A model generated the notes under the pieces. That model saw only the letters and a list, made by a program, of their open reading frames with translations, was not told the DNA's origin and searched no databases. From Actinomycetes bacterium (GTDB lineage: Bacteria; Actinomycetota; Acidimicrobiia; Acidimicrobiales; RAAP-2): 38,232 nucleotides of DNA. The stretch is from contig JAJYSU010000017.1 in assembly GCA_021793395.1 (NCBI GenBank), forward strand, positions 1-38,232, read 5' to 3'. How positions within the stretch are numbered: position 1 is the first letter of the stretch; each line of letters starts with the position of its first letter. A program made the translations under genes and the position numbers. Shown piece by piece: positions 1 through 8,070 of the stretch.

Positions 1-136
1 CGCCGGCGGATCGACCAGGCCCTCTACGCCGTCGTCATGGAGGCGTGACAATCACGGGATCTCCACGCGCAAGGTCGACGACCTGGTGATGGCACTCGGT
101 GTGGACGCCGGGATCTCCAAGAGTCGTGTCCGGCCA
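1..136 (+). pseudogene. IS256-family transposase remnant (5' cut by window edge)
   Basis: Frame 1 reads RRIDQALYAVVMEA and then meets TGA at 46-48. The next frame, from about 50, reads NHGISTRKVDDLVMALG and continues VDAGISKSRV. Together these match the IS256/Mutator transposase signature (GVSTRKVDDLV..LG...GISKSEVSRIC), with a frameshift and stop in the middle. Homology ends abruptly near 136, so both a frameshift and a 3' truncation are visible. It is a dead fragment. It shows that this end of the window has hosted mobile DNA, which fits the decayed gene at 1315-2355. Confidence 0.8.
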
Positions 137-272
137 ACTTCTCCGGTTCTCTTACGGTCTGAAAGTTGCGTCCCGCGCGGAGGTGGATTCGACCCCCACT
201 TCGATGAAATAGGAACCCCAGGACTTTGCGCGCCTCCGCTCGGGAGGACCTAGAGCACCCTCGTCTCCATCT

Positions 273-300
273 TTTGCATATTCCAGAGATCAGTTATAGG
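273..300 (+). promoter_or_regulatory. candidate promoter for the secreted protein
   Basis: TTTGCA (273-278), a 16-nt spacer and TATAGG (295-300) resemble -35 and -10 boxes, about 130 nt before the start at 432. The rest of 137-431 shows no convincing gene. The assignment rests on weak box similarity only. Confidence 0.3.
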
Positions 301-431
301 TTCGGCCCACCGGGAAGGTTTCCTGGCATGGGATCGAGATACTGGCTGGCGGGCATTTACTGGTCGCCGCGCGGCCTGCGGTGAACCAATGGCGAAACCG
401 GCGTATCCCTGCACCACAGTGGAGGTTAGAC

Positions 432-1097
432 ATGAAGCGCATCAACGCCCTTGCGGCGGTCATTGTCTTCGCTGGAGTACTCGTTGCTCCAGCGATGGCG
501 GGCGCGGCACCCAACGGACCGGGCGCGTCGGGTTGGCACCTCGGTTACTACACCCCATCCGGCCGGACGCTCTCGACATCCCAAGCAGCCCCAGGGGCAG
601 GCCTGGCCGCGATCAATTTCACGGCACAGGACAACACGGCGCTGCTCATCGACACCCAGGGAAACTCGCCCTTCCTGGGCAATGATCTAGGTAAGACGGT
701 GACCGCGACGTTCACCATCAGTGGCGCGTCGGCAGACTTTACGTATTACGGAGAACCCGTTGCGAACGGCGCGTCGGCGAGTACACGACTGTTTTTCGAG
801 ACCAGTTACGCGGGTGGCTTCTCGCCCACTAAATACTGGTGGGCCGATAACGCTACCGCGTCCTACAACCTGGCCAACGGTACGATCACCATCTCCGCGG
901 TCGTCGATCCGGCTGGCAACTGGAGTGCCTTCTACGGCGAGCCGAGTGCGACTTACGACGGGTCGTTCTCGGCCGCCGCGAGTAACGTGACCGGAATTGG
1001 CTTCTCCTTCGGTGGTGGATCCGGCTACGAGAATGGAGTCGGAACGACGAACGGCTCGGGCACCTTCACGCTCACGAGCTTCAGCGTCTCGTCGTAA
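432..1097 (+). CDS. secreted protein of unknown function
   Basis: 221 aa. The start is set by GGAGG at 421-425, six nt before ATG. Residues 1-27 form a Sec-type signal peptide: MKR, then a hydrophobic stretch (LAAVIVFAGVLVAPAMA), then a small-residue cleavage region around AGAA. The mature part is rich in Gly, Ser, Thr, Ala and aromatics (GWHLGYYTPSGRT, YWWADN, GIGFSFGGGSGYENG). It has alternating hydrophobic segments and ends in GTFTLTSFSVSS, as expected of a secreted beta-sandwich. There is no Cys, no lipobox and no sorting motif. I recognise no family. It stands alone, with its own promoter candidate and a strong terminator at 1138. It could be a surface or carbohydrate-binding protein, but that is only an impression from composition. 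Confidence 0.75.
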   Translation: MKRINALAAVIVFAGVLVAPAMAGAAPNGPGASGWHLGYYTPSGRTLSTSQAAPGAGLAAINFTAQDNTALLIDTQGNSPFLGNDLGKTVTATFTISGASADFTYYGEPVANGASASTRLFFETSYAGGFSPTKYWWADNATASYNLANGTITISAVVDPAGNWSAFYGEPSATYDGSFSAAASNVTGIGFSFGGGSGYENGVGTTNGSGTFTLTSFSVSS

Positions 1098-1137
1098 GGC
1101 CGGTATGGCGACGGGGTAACCGATCTCCGTCAGGAAA

Positions 1138-1169
1138 CAGCCCTCGACCCGGGTTCGGGCCGAGGGCTG
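1138..1169 (+). terminator. rho-independent-type terminator
   Basis: CAGCCCTCG (1138-1146) pairs perfectly with CGAGGGCTG (1161-1169). An inner CCCG/CGGG stem closes a GGTT loop, and TTTGCATTT follows. It lies 40 nt after the secreted protein's stop and marks that gene as a single transcription unit. Confidence 0.8.
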
Positions 1170-1314
1170 TTTGCATTTCTGAGAGCGGCTCCGACGTCTA
1201 AAAGAGTGGTCAAACGATTCGATGGCAGTCCCGCCGCCGATGCCCGCCACTCGGTGTCTGACAACGTGAAGACGACATCAAGGTACCGGAGATTGTTGGT
1301 GCAGGAGGCCCGAC

Positions 1315-2355
1315 GTGAACTCGCACCTATTTGCCGCGCCTCATCGGGTCTCGAGTTTGCCGAAGAGCGGACAACGTATTGTGCCGTTGCGCCGCCAGAG
1401 CCGGATGTTGCAACTGTTACCTACCGTCACCGACGACTTCCGCGAGTTCGCGCGCCAGCGAGTTCTGCGCGATGTGTCGGCGTGCAGCCTCGATACGATA
1501 CTGTTCGGCTCGACGTACTCGGTGCCGGTGGTGCTCACCCCCGGTCGGACGCGCCGGGATGTTCGCGCCGCACGCCGAGGTCCTCGCCGCGCGCGGCCGA
1601 GCACACCGGGATCATCTTCACTGAGTCGGCGCTCTCGATCTGCGGGTTTGACGAGGTGGCCGCAGCGACGACTAAACCCTTCTGGTTCCCGCTCTACGTG
1701 ATGAGGGACCGCCGCTTCGCTGAGAATCTGATCGCGCGGGACCGTGCCGCGTGATGTACGACACCGGTGCTCACGGTGCGACTTCTCGGCCACCGGACGG
1801 CGCTGTCGCGACGCGCGAAATGGTCTAAATGGCGGAGTCTCCACGTTCGGCCAGTATCCACGCAAGATCGACATCGCGACCCACCCGCGCTGGATGTATG
1901 AGGTCGTTTCCGGGGGCGAGCCCCTCACCTTCGGGAACCTCGAGAACGCCGTGCCCGCGGGCCACGTGTCCCAGAATTCCCCGCACTGGGTTGCGGGTCA
2001 GTTCAACTCGAGCGTTTCCTGGCGCGTCCTCGAGTCGCCGCACTCGCGCTGGGACGGACCGATCGTTGTGAAAGGGTCCCTCGTCCCCGACGACGTGCGT
2101 GGGGCCGTCGTCAACGGCGTCGACGCGATCATCGTCTCGAACCACGGTGGCGTCGACTCGACGCCGCCACCTCGACGATCCGTGTTCTGGCTACCATCGC
2201 CGACGTGGTTGGCGGTTAGGTCGAGGTTCTTGGTGGACGGCGGCCTACGCAGCGGGAAGAACGTGATCAAGGCTCGGTCACTGCGTGCACGGGCCTCTCT
2301 CATCACACGATTGTGGCTCTACGCGGTGGCCGCGCGAGACAAGGAACGACACTGA
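1315..2355 (+). pseudogene. FMN-dependent alpha-hydroxy-acid dehydrogenase, multiply frameshifted
   Basis: The coding signal of the lactate/glycolate/mandelate dehydrogenase family runs through successive frames. A ribosome site AGGAGG (1303-1308) precedes GTG 1315. The N-terminal RVLRDVSACSLDTILFG is in one frame. GMFAPHAEVLAAR follows in a second, and HTGIIFTESALSICGFDEV plus FWFPLYVMRDRRFAE in a third. KIDIATHPRWM, RWDGPIVVKG, VDAIIVSNHGG and LVDGGLRSGKNVIKAR are in a fourth. Between NHGG and LVDGG the sequence slips again to STIRVLATIADVVGG followed by TAG at 2217. The remaining motifs appear in the family order, including the FMN and catalytic NHGG and the DGG phosphate loop. The gene is therefore a former full-length copy with at least four or five frame changes. 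No functional product is expected. Confidence 0.85.
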
Positions 2356-2441
2356 GTGCTCGGTCACTCGTCATCGCGGCGACGTCGTTCGCGACGACGC
2401 CGCGCCTTCGTGTTCTACGGACGAGTCAGCGTCACCAGCGG

Positions 2442-3827
2442 CTACTCGCCCACGTAGTACCGGTCGGTTACCGATAGGGTCTCGTCGAGAATGGCGAGAC
2501 CTTCGCGAACTTCGTCGGCCGTGGCGGTGCAGGGAGGTACCACGTGGGTCCGGTTGAAGTGAGTGAACGGCCACAGCCCGCGCTCCTTGCACGCGGCGGC
2601 GAACTCGTTCATGGGAGTGGCGTCCGTGCCGGTGGCGTTGAAGGGGACTAGGGGCTCGCGCGTGGAACGATCGCGTACCAGCTCGATCGCCCAGAAGACG
2701 CCGAGGCCCCGGACCTCACCGATGGACGGGTGGCGTTGCGCGAGGTCGTTCAGGCCGGGACCGATGACGTCCTCGCCGAGCATCCGCGCGTTCTCGACGA
2801 TGCCCTCCTCCTTGAAGATCCCGATAGAGGCCACCGCCGACGCGCACGCCAGCGGGTGTCCCGAGTAGGTGAGGCCGCCCGGGTAGGAGCGAGTGGCGAA
2901 GGTCGCCGCGATCTCGTCGGAGATGATCACGCCGCCTAGCGGCACGTACCCGGAGTTGACTCCCTTGGCGAAGGTGATCAGGTCCGGTGTCACTCCCCAG
3001 TGATTGATGGCGAACCACTCGCCGCAGCGGCCGAAGCCGGCCATGACCTCGTCGGCGATCATGACGATGCCGTACTCGTCACAGAGCTGGCGTACGCCGG
3101 CCAGGTAGCCGTCCGGTGGGACCGGGATGCCGTTCGTCCCGACCACCGTTTCGAGGAGGATCGCGGCGACGGTCTGGGGTCCCTCGAAGACAATGGTGTC
3201 GCGCAGGTGCTGGAGAGCGCGGTCGCGTTCCTCCTCGGCGTTGCGGGAGTGGAAGGACGACCGGTAGAGGTAGGGGCCCCAGAAGTGAACGACGCCCGGC
3301 ATGCCGGGGTCCGAGGGCCAGCGCCGCGGATCACCGGTGACGGTGATCGCTCCGGCCGTGGCGCCGTGGTAGCTGCGGTAGGTGGAGAGCACCTTGAGTC
3401 GTCCGGTGTGCAGTCGGGCTAGCCGTACCGCGTTCTCGATCGCGTCGGCGCCGCCGTTGGTGAAGAAGACCTTGTTGAGACTCCCCGGGGCGAGTTCGGC
3501 GATGAGGCGGGCGGCCTCGCTGCGCGCGTCATTGGCGAAGGACGGGGCGATGGTGCACAGTCGTTGGGACTGCTCGGCGATCGCCGCGACCAGCTTGGGG
3601 TGCTGGTGTCCAATGTTGACGTTCACCAACTGTGAGGAGAAGTCCAGGTAACGCCGTCCCGCGTAGTCAGTGAAGTACGATCCCTGCGCAGAGGCGATCG
3701 GCAGGGGAGTGATGAGGTCCTGGGCCGACCACGAGTGGAACACGTGGTCGTGATCGAGCTGGCGCACCTGCTGCTCGTCGAGGTGCGCGCGATGGCTAGT
3801 GGGAGTGTCCGTGGTTGCGTTGGTCAT
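2442..3827 (-). CDS. class III omega-amino-acid:pyruvate-type aminotransferase
   Basis: 461 aa, full length for class III PLP aminotransferases. The PLP-phosphate region NGGADAIENA is near residues 124-133, YHGAT at 153-157, the pyridine-nitrogen Asp259 in IADEVMAGFGR, and the Schiff-base lysine K288 in TFAKGVNSGY. It moves an amino group from an omega- or beta-amino acid to an oxoacid such as pyruvate, in the cytoplasm. It ends an operon with the dehydrogenase at 3834-5324; the gap is 6 nt. That partner consumes malonate or methylmalonate semialdehyde, so beta-alanine or 3-aminoisobutyrate is the best substrate guess. Taurine, GABA or a polyamine cannot be excluded from sequence. The family call is firm, the substrate inferred. 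Confidence 0.9.
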   Translation of the reverse strand: MTNATTDTPTSHRAHLDEQQVRQLDHDHVFHSWSAQDLITPLPIASAQGSYFTDYAGRRYLDFSSQLVNVNIGHQHPKLVAAIAEQSQRLCTIAPSFANDARSEAARLIAELAPGSLNKVFFTNGGADAIENAVRLARLHTGRLKVLSTYRSYHGATAGAITVTGDPRRWPSDPGMPGVVHFWGPYLYRSSFHSRNAEEERDRALQHLRDTIVFEGPQTVAAILLETVVGTNGIPVPPDGYLAGVRQLCDEYGIVMIADEVMAGFGRCGEWFAINHWGVTPDLITFAKGVNSGYVPLGGVIISDEIAATFATRSYPGGLTYSGHPLACASAVASIGIFKEEGIVENARMLGEDVIGPGLNDLAQRHPSIGEVRGLGVFWAIELVRDRSTREPLVPFNATGTDATPMNEFAAACKERGLWPFTHFNRTHVVPPCTATADEVREGLAILDETLSVTDRYYVGE

Positions 3828-3833
3828 GTCTGC

Positions 3834-5324
3834 CTACCTTGTCTGGGGAAAGCCGAGGTCGATCGTGGACGTGGCGGGGTCGGGCCAGCGCGACGTCACC
3901 ACTTTGCCCTTGGTGTAGAAGTGCACGCCCTCCGGGCCGTACATATGGCTGTCGCCGAAGAGCGAGGCCTTCCATCCACCGAAGGAGTAGTAGGCGACGG
4001 GTACCGGAATCGGCACGTTGATCCCGATCATGCCGACCTCGACCTCGCTCTGGAAGGTCCGGGCGGCGCCGCCGTCGCGGGTGAATATTGCCGTGCCGTT
4101 AGCGAACTGGTTCTGGTTGATGAGCTCGATCGCCTCGGCGAACGTCTCACAGCGCACGACCGAGAGCACCGGTCCGAAGATCTCGTCGCGGTACACCGCC
4201 ATCTCGGGGCGAACGTTATCAATCAGGGTGGCACCGAGGAAGAAGCCGCCGTCGGGGACGGAGGCCTTACGTCCGTCGGCAATGACGCGAGCGCCCTCGT
4301 GCCCGGCGTGCTCGACGTAGCCGGCGACTCGATCGCGGTGCTCGGCGGTGATCAGTGGACCCATCTCGGTTCCCGGTGCGGCTCCGTCGCCGACCGCGAG
4401 TGCCGGGATCCGAGCCGCGATGGCGTCGACGAGGGGATCGGCGACGGAGCCGACGGCCACTACCACCGAGATGGCCATGCACCGCTCACCCGCCGCGCCG
4501 TAGCCGGCGGAGATGGCGGCGTCGGCGGCCATCTCGACGTCGGCGTCGGGCAGGACCACCATGTGGTTCTTGGCGCCACCCAGCGCCTGGACACGCTTGC
4601 CGACGGCCGTCGCTCGCTCGTAGATGTACTTGGCGGTGGGCGTCGATCCCACGAAGCTGAGGGCCGCAATGCCGGGGTGGTCGATCAACGCGTCGACCGC
4701 TACCTTGTCGCCCTGGATCACCGAGAAGACGCCGTCGGGAAGTCCGGCCTTCTGCCAGAGCTCAGCGAGGAGCAACGACGCCGACGGATCCTTCTCGCTC
4801 GGCTTGAGGATGAAGGCGTTGCCGCAGGCGACCGCGTTGGCGCACATCCAGAGTGGCACCATCACGGGGAAGTTGAACGGGGTCACTCCGGCGACCACGC
4901 CGAGGGCCTGGCGGATCGAGTACACGTCGACTCCCGTCGACGCCTGCTCGGAGTAGCCACCCTTGAGTAGTTGGGGTACGCCCGTGGCGAACTCGATGTT
5001 CTCGATGCCACGCGCCACCTCGCCCGCGGCGTCGGCGAGGACCTTGCCGTGCTGCTGGGTGACGATGCGCGCCAACTCGTCGCGGTGGGATTGCACGAGC
5101 TCGCGGAAGGCGAAGAGTACCGCGCTACGGCGCGACAGTGACGAGCGGCGCCACTGCGCCGCGGCCGCCGTCGCGGCGACGACCGTGGCGTCGACCTCGG
5201 CGGGGGAGGCGAGGTTAACGAGCGCTGTTCGCTCACCCGTCGCGGGGTTGAAGACGGGTGACGTTCGCTCGGACGAGCCGACGACCGGCTGTCCACCTAT
5301 CCAGTGACCAATGTGGGATTCCAT
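3834..5324 (-). CDS. mmsA: (methyl)malonate-semialdehyde dehydrogenase, CoA-acylating
   Basis: 496 aa with start MESHIGHWIGG. The ALDH fold has PFNFP at 149-153 and the NAD-loop FVGSTPTA at 224-231. The segment GGAKNH (249-254) has Asn where ordinary aldehyde dehydrogenases carry the general-base Glu; this is diagnostic of the MmsA/IolA family. The catalytic C282 sits in GERCMA. It oxidises malonate or methylmalonate semialdehyde with CoA and NAD+ to acetyl- or propionyl-CoA plus CO2. It is the first gene of a two-gene operon with the aminotransferase, which would supply its substrate from beta-alanine. The ATG has no Shine-Dalgarno sequence, but TACTAT lies 7 nt upstream on this strand, so the mRNA is probably leaderless. 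Confidence 0.93.
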   Translation of the reverse strand: MESHIGHWIGGQPVVGSSERTSPVFNPATGERTALVNLASPAEVDATVVAATAAAAQWRRSSLSRRSAVLFAFRELVQSHRDELARIVTQQHGKVLADAAGEVARGIENIEFATGVPQLLKGGYSEQASTGVDVYSIRQALGVVAGVTPFNFPVMVPLWMCANAVACGNAFILKPSEKDPSASLLLAELWQKAGLPDGVFSVIQGDKVAVDALIDHPGIAALSFVGSTPTAKYIYERATAVGKRVQALGGAKNHMVVLPDADVEMAADAAISAGYGAAGERCMAISVVVAVGSVADPLVDAIAARIPALAVGDGAAPGTEMGPLITAEHRDRVAGYVEHAGHEGARVIADGRKASVPDGGFFLGATLIDNVRPEMAVYRDEIFGPVLSVVRCETFAEAIELINQNQFANGTAIFTRDGGAARTFQSEVEVGMIGINVPIPVPVAYYSFGGWKASLFGDSHMYGPEGVHFYTKGKVVTSRWPDPATSTIDLGFPQTR

Positions 5325-5372
5325 CTGGTCGATAGTACATACGGTGGAGTCAACACACAATAGTATCTTTGT
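5325..5372. promoter_or_regulatory. 48-bp divergent, probably leaderless promoter with ATAGTA repeats
   Basis: Only 48 bp separate the two start codons. On the plus strand TAGTAT (5361-5366) lies 6 nt before ATG 5373. On the minus strand TACTAT (complement of 5332-5337) lies 7 nt before ATG 5324. Neither gene has a Shine-Dalgarno sequence, so both fit the leaderless arrangement. The hexamer ATAGTA occurs at 5332-5337 and 5360-5365 in direct orientation, 28 bp apart. MocR regulators often bind direct repeats, so these may be operator half-sites as well as -10 elements. Confidence 0.55.
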
Positions 5373-6722
5373 ATGGTTACAAAAGTTGGTGAGGTGATCG
5401 CGGATCGCCTGGTTGAGCGCACCAGCCGGGGGCTCGCGACCGCCGTGAGCACGGCCGTGGGCGACGGATCGCTCGCCGACGGAACCCGGTTGCCGCCGAT
5501 ACGACTGCTCGCGAGCGATCTCGCGCTCTCGCCGAGCACGGTGAGCGCGGCGTGGCGCACGTTGGCGGCCGCCCGTGTGCTTCGCAGCGACGGGCGCCGC
5601 GGCACGGTGGTCACCGCCCACGCGACTCCCGGACCGGTTCGCTACCGTCGCGCGCTCGAGCACAGTTCGTCGTTCAACCTGGACCTCTCTACCGGAATGC
5701 CCGACCCGGACTTACTCCCCGATCTGGGCGAGGCGCTCAGCACGCTCCATCGCGGTGGTGTGTCGGGCAGTTACTTGGACGACCCGATCGTCCCGGGGCT
5801 CTTAGAGGCTCTGTCTCGGGACTGGCCCTACGACACCAGCGAGTTCATGATCGTCGACGGGGCCATGGACGCGCTCGATCAGGTGTCGGCGCACCTGCTG
5901 CGTGTCGGCGACACGGTGGTCGTGGAGAACCCGAGCTTCCCCCCGCTCCTGGACCTGCTCGACGCGCTCGGCGTGCGTCACGTGGGCATTGACGTGGATG
6001 AGGAGGGGATGATGCCGTCCCCGTTCGCCGAGGCGTTGACCCGCCACCCGCGCGCGGTGTTTCTCCAGCCTCGCGCTCACAACCCCACGGGAGTGTCGAT
6101 GAGCGTCGCTCGCGCGCACGCCCTCGCGCGACTCGCGGCGACGCACTCGGTCGTCGTGATCGAGGATGACTCGGCCGGCAGCGTGGCCGTGGCCGATCCG
6201 GTGAGTCTCGGGCGATGGATCCCCTCGCGCACGGTGCACGTGCGGAGCTTCTCCAAGTCGTACGGTCCGGATCTTCGCCTCGCGGCCCTGAGTGGACCCC
6301 ATGAGATAGTGGACGCGCTACGCGAACGTCGTCTCCTGGGCCAAGGGTGGACCAGTCGCCTCCTCCAGGGCGTTCTGGTCGAACTCCTGACACAACCGTC
6401 GACGCGGCGTCACGTCGCGCGCGCACGTGCCACCTACGCCGCGCGTCGACGCGCGCTGCGCGCGGCGCTCGAACGTGAGGGTGTGTCGACGATGGGCGAC
6501 GACGGGCTGAACATCTGGTTGCCGGTGCACGACGAAACGTCGGCGCTGATCGCGCTGGCCAGTCACGGTATTGGCGCGGCCGCCGGGTCGCCCTTTTCGA
6601 CCAGGAGCGAGAGTGCGTCGCACATTCGCGTCACGGCGGGTCTGGTGACGCGTGACGTCGCGACGGTCGCCCATCAGTTAGCGGACGCGGCGATGATTCG
6701 GCCGTACGCCGGTCCCCGGTAG
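5373..6722 (+). CDS. MocR/GabR-type regulator (GntR wHTH fused to aminotransferase fold)
   Basis: 449 aa. An N-terminal GntR winged helix (about 18-80: LPPIRLLASDLALSPSTVSAAWRTL, with wing RSDGRRGTVV) is fused to a class I aminotransferase-like domain. That domain has HNPTGV near 236-241, a D-D pair in IEDDSAG, and the PLP lysine K295 in VRSFSKSYG. This is the MocR architecture, in which PLP or an amino-acid adduct is the effector. It is transcribed away from the aminotransferase/mmsA operon across a 48-bp spacer, so local control of beta-alanine-type catabolism is the natural reading. The ATG is probably leaderless. It ends 19 bp before the convergent gene at 6742. Confidence 0.9.
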   Translation: MVTKVGEVIADRLVERTSRGLATAVSTAVGDGSLADGTRLPPIRLLASDLALSPSTVSAAWRTLAAARVLRSDGRRGTVVTAHATPGPVRYRRALEHSSSFNLDLSTGMPDPDLLPDLGEALSTLHRGGVSGSYLDDPIVPGLLEALSRDWPYDTSEFMIVDGAMDALDQVSAHLLRVGDTVVVENPSFPPLLDLLDALGVRHVGIDVDEEGMMPSPFAEALTRHPRAVFLQPRAHNPTGVSMSVARAHALARLAATHSVVVIEDDSAGSVAVADPVSLGRWIPSRTVHVRSFSKSYGPDLRLAALSGPHEIVDALRERRLLGQGWTSRLLQGVLVELLTQPSTRRHVARARATYAARRRALRAALEREGVSTMGDDGLNIWLPVHDETSALIALASHGIGAAAGSPFSTRSESASHIRVTAGLVTRDVATVAHQLADAAMIRPYAGPR

Positions 6723-6741
6723 CGTCGCCGACGGCGTGCCA

Positions 6742-7812
6742 TTAGGCCCGCGCACTCGGGTACGCGTCGAGATACGCCGGGGTGTTCTCCGTGCTGGTGG
6801 CGACGAGGGCCGCGTGCACGACGGCTCGCGTGACCGCGTGGGCGCCCGCCGCCATGATGACGTCGAGGTGCTCGGGTCGCGACGACGCCGCCGAGATCAC
6901 GTCGTGCCCCGCGCCGTCGGGCAACGTCACGGCTCCGGTGGCGAGACTGAACACCACGTCGCCGTCGGTGAGGCAGTGCACGGGCGAGATCGCCCGTGCG
7001 AGACCGTCGTGGGCCGCCATGGCGACGCGGCAGGACTCGGACTTGCTGAGCGAGGCGTCCGTGGCGACGACGACGAGCACCGTGTTGCGAGCGCGCGGAC
7101 CACTCAGCCAGTGGCGAGATGAGGCGACGTCGCGTGGGCTCGGTGTGACGACGTGGTCGAATTCCCCGTCCAGCCCGTAGCGCCGACCGTAGAGCTCGCC
7201 CGTTCGTGGGTCGACGACGTTGCCGCCCGAGTTCAGTGCGACGAGCGCCGCGACCGTGACCCCGTTCTCGAGTACGACGCTGGCCGAGCCAATTCCGCCC
7301 TTGAGCCCCCCCGCCCGTGCGCCGGTTCCCGCGCCCACCGTGCCTTGCGTGACGTGGGTGGTGGCCGCCTCGAGGGCGGCCCGGCCGAAGGAGGCGTCGG
7401 GGCGATGGGTGTACGCGCCGCCGCCAATGATGTCGAAGAGACACGCGGCCGGCACGATGGGCACGACGTGACTCTCGTCCGGGCCCACGCGCAAGCCCGA
7501 GCGTCGCTCCTCCAGCAGTTGCATGACGCCATCCGCCGCGGCGAGTCCGAAACTGCTGCCGCCGGAGAGGCAGACGGCATTCACCGTCGACACGAGCGTG
7601 GTGGGTGCCAGGGCGTCCGTTTCGCGGGTCGAGGGACCGCCGCCGCGAACGTCGACGCCGCCGACCGTGCCGGGGGGCGGAAGGACGACCGTCGTGCCAC
7701 TCAACCAGCCGTCGCCGATCCTCTGGTGGTGGCCGACGCGAATGTTCTCGACGTCGCTCAGGTCGTTTTTGGGACCGTGAACCGCGATGTCACCAATCTC
7801 GATGATGGGCAC
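6742..7812 (-). CDS. DmpA-type P1/S58 family peptidase (L-aminopeptidase/D-amidase)
   Basis: 356 aa from the GTG at 7812, chosen because GGAG lies 5 nt upstream; in-frame GTGs at 7818 and 7839 are alternatives. The family is recognised from SDVENIRVGHH, the glycine-rich NAVCLSGGSSFGLAAADGV (about 78-96), GGAYTHRPDASFG, and GLKGGIGSASVVLENG. In DmpA the precursor cleaves itself before a Ser in the equivalent segment, freeing an N-terminal nucleophile; here G175-S176 is the predicted site. Members cleave N-terminal residues, amides or beta-peptides. Beside a beta-alanine-type cluster, a beta-aminopeptidase role is possible, but unproven. It converges on the MocR gene and is divergent from the GntR gene. 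Confidence 0.85.
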   Translation of the reverse strand: MPIIEIGDIAVHGPKNDLSDVENIRVGHHQRIGDGWLSGTTVVLPPPGTVGGVDVRGGGPSTRETDALAPTTLVSTVNAVCLSGGSSFGLAAADGVMQLLEERRSGLRVGPDESHVVPIVPAACLFDIIGGGAYTHRPDASFGRAALEAATTHVTQGTVGAGTGARAGGLKGGIGSASVVLENGVTVAALVALNSGGNVVDPRTGELYGRRYGLDGEFDHVVTPSPRDVASSRHWLSGPRARNTVLVVVATDASLSKSESCRVAMAAHDGLARAISPVHCLTDGDVVFSLATGAVTLPDGAGHDVISAASSRPEHLDVIMAAGAHAVTRAVVHAALVATSTENTPAYLDAYPSARA

Positions 7813-7974
7813 GGGCACTCCTCTCCTCGACGTCGACACTCGGCCCCACCGGCGGGCTCGACCATCGTGAAACTAACCCACGAGCCGCCGTGTGGTGTTT
7901 TTATGGGTGCGATCAGGATCTGCGTCGACGCGGGTTCGCGAGCACGGGGTGAGGAGAGAACTTGTTGTACTCTG

Positions 7975-7991
7975 TATTTTGGATGAGAAAT
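7975..7991 (+). promoter_or_regulatory. -10 box plus partial copy of the GntR-regulon operator
   Basis: TATTTT (7975-7980) is followed at once by GGATGAGAAAT (7981-7991). That matches the first 11 bases of the operon operators (GGATTCGAAAT) at 9 of 11 positions and has the same place relative to the -10. This suggests autoregulation of the GntR gene. The second half (ATTGGATACA) is absent. The rest of 7813-8070 contains no gene. Confidence 0.4.
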
Positions 7992-8070
7992 CGCGAGCGT
8001 CACGTCGTCCTTCGCGGGAGGGTTGCCCGTGGCGGTGGGAGCGAGACGCTGCTGACCGAGGGGAGAACTC

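Noticed and set aside
185..225. tRNA T-arm-like stretch (GGATTCGACC)
   Set aside because: One base short of a proper T-loop, with no acceptor or anticodon arm around it.
2383..2399. CGTCGT/ACGACG stem between the pseudogene and the aminotransferase gene
   Set aside because: Only 6 bp of low-complexity CG-rich sequence; too weak to call a terminator.
3735..4970. Plus-strand open frame of about 411 codons
   Set aside because: It lies antisense to mmsA and the aminotransferase; the high GC content keeps the complementary frame open. It has no ribosome site or motifs.
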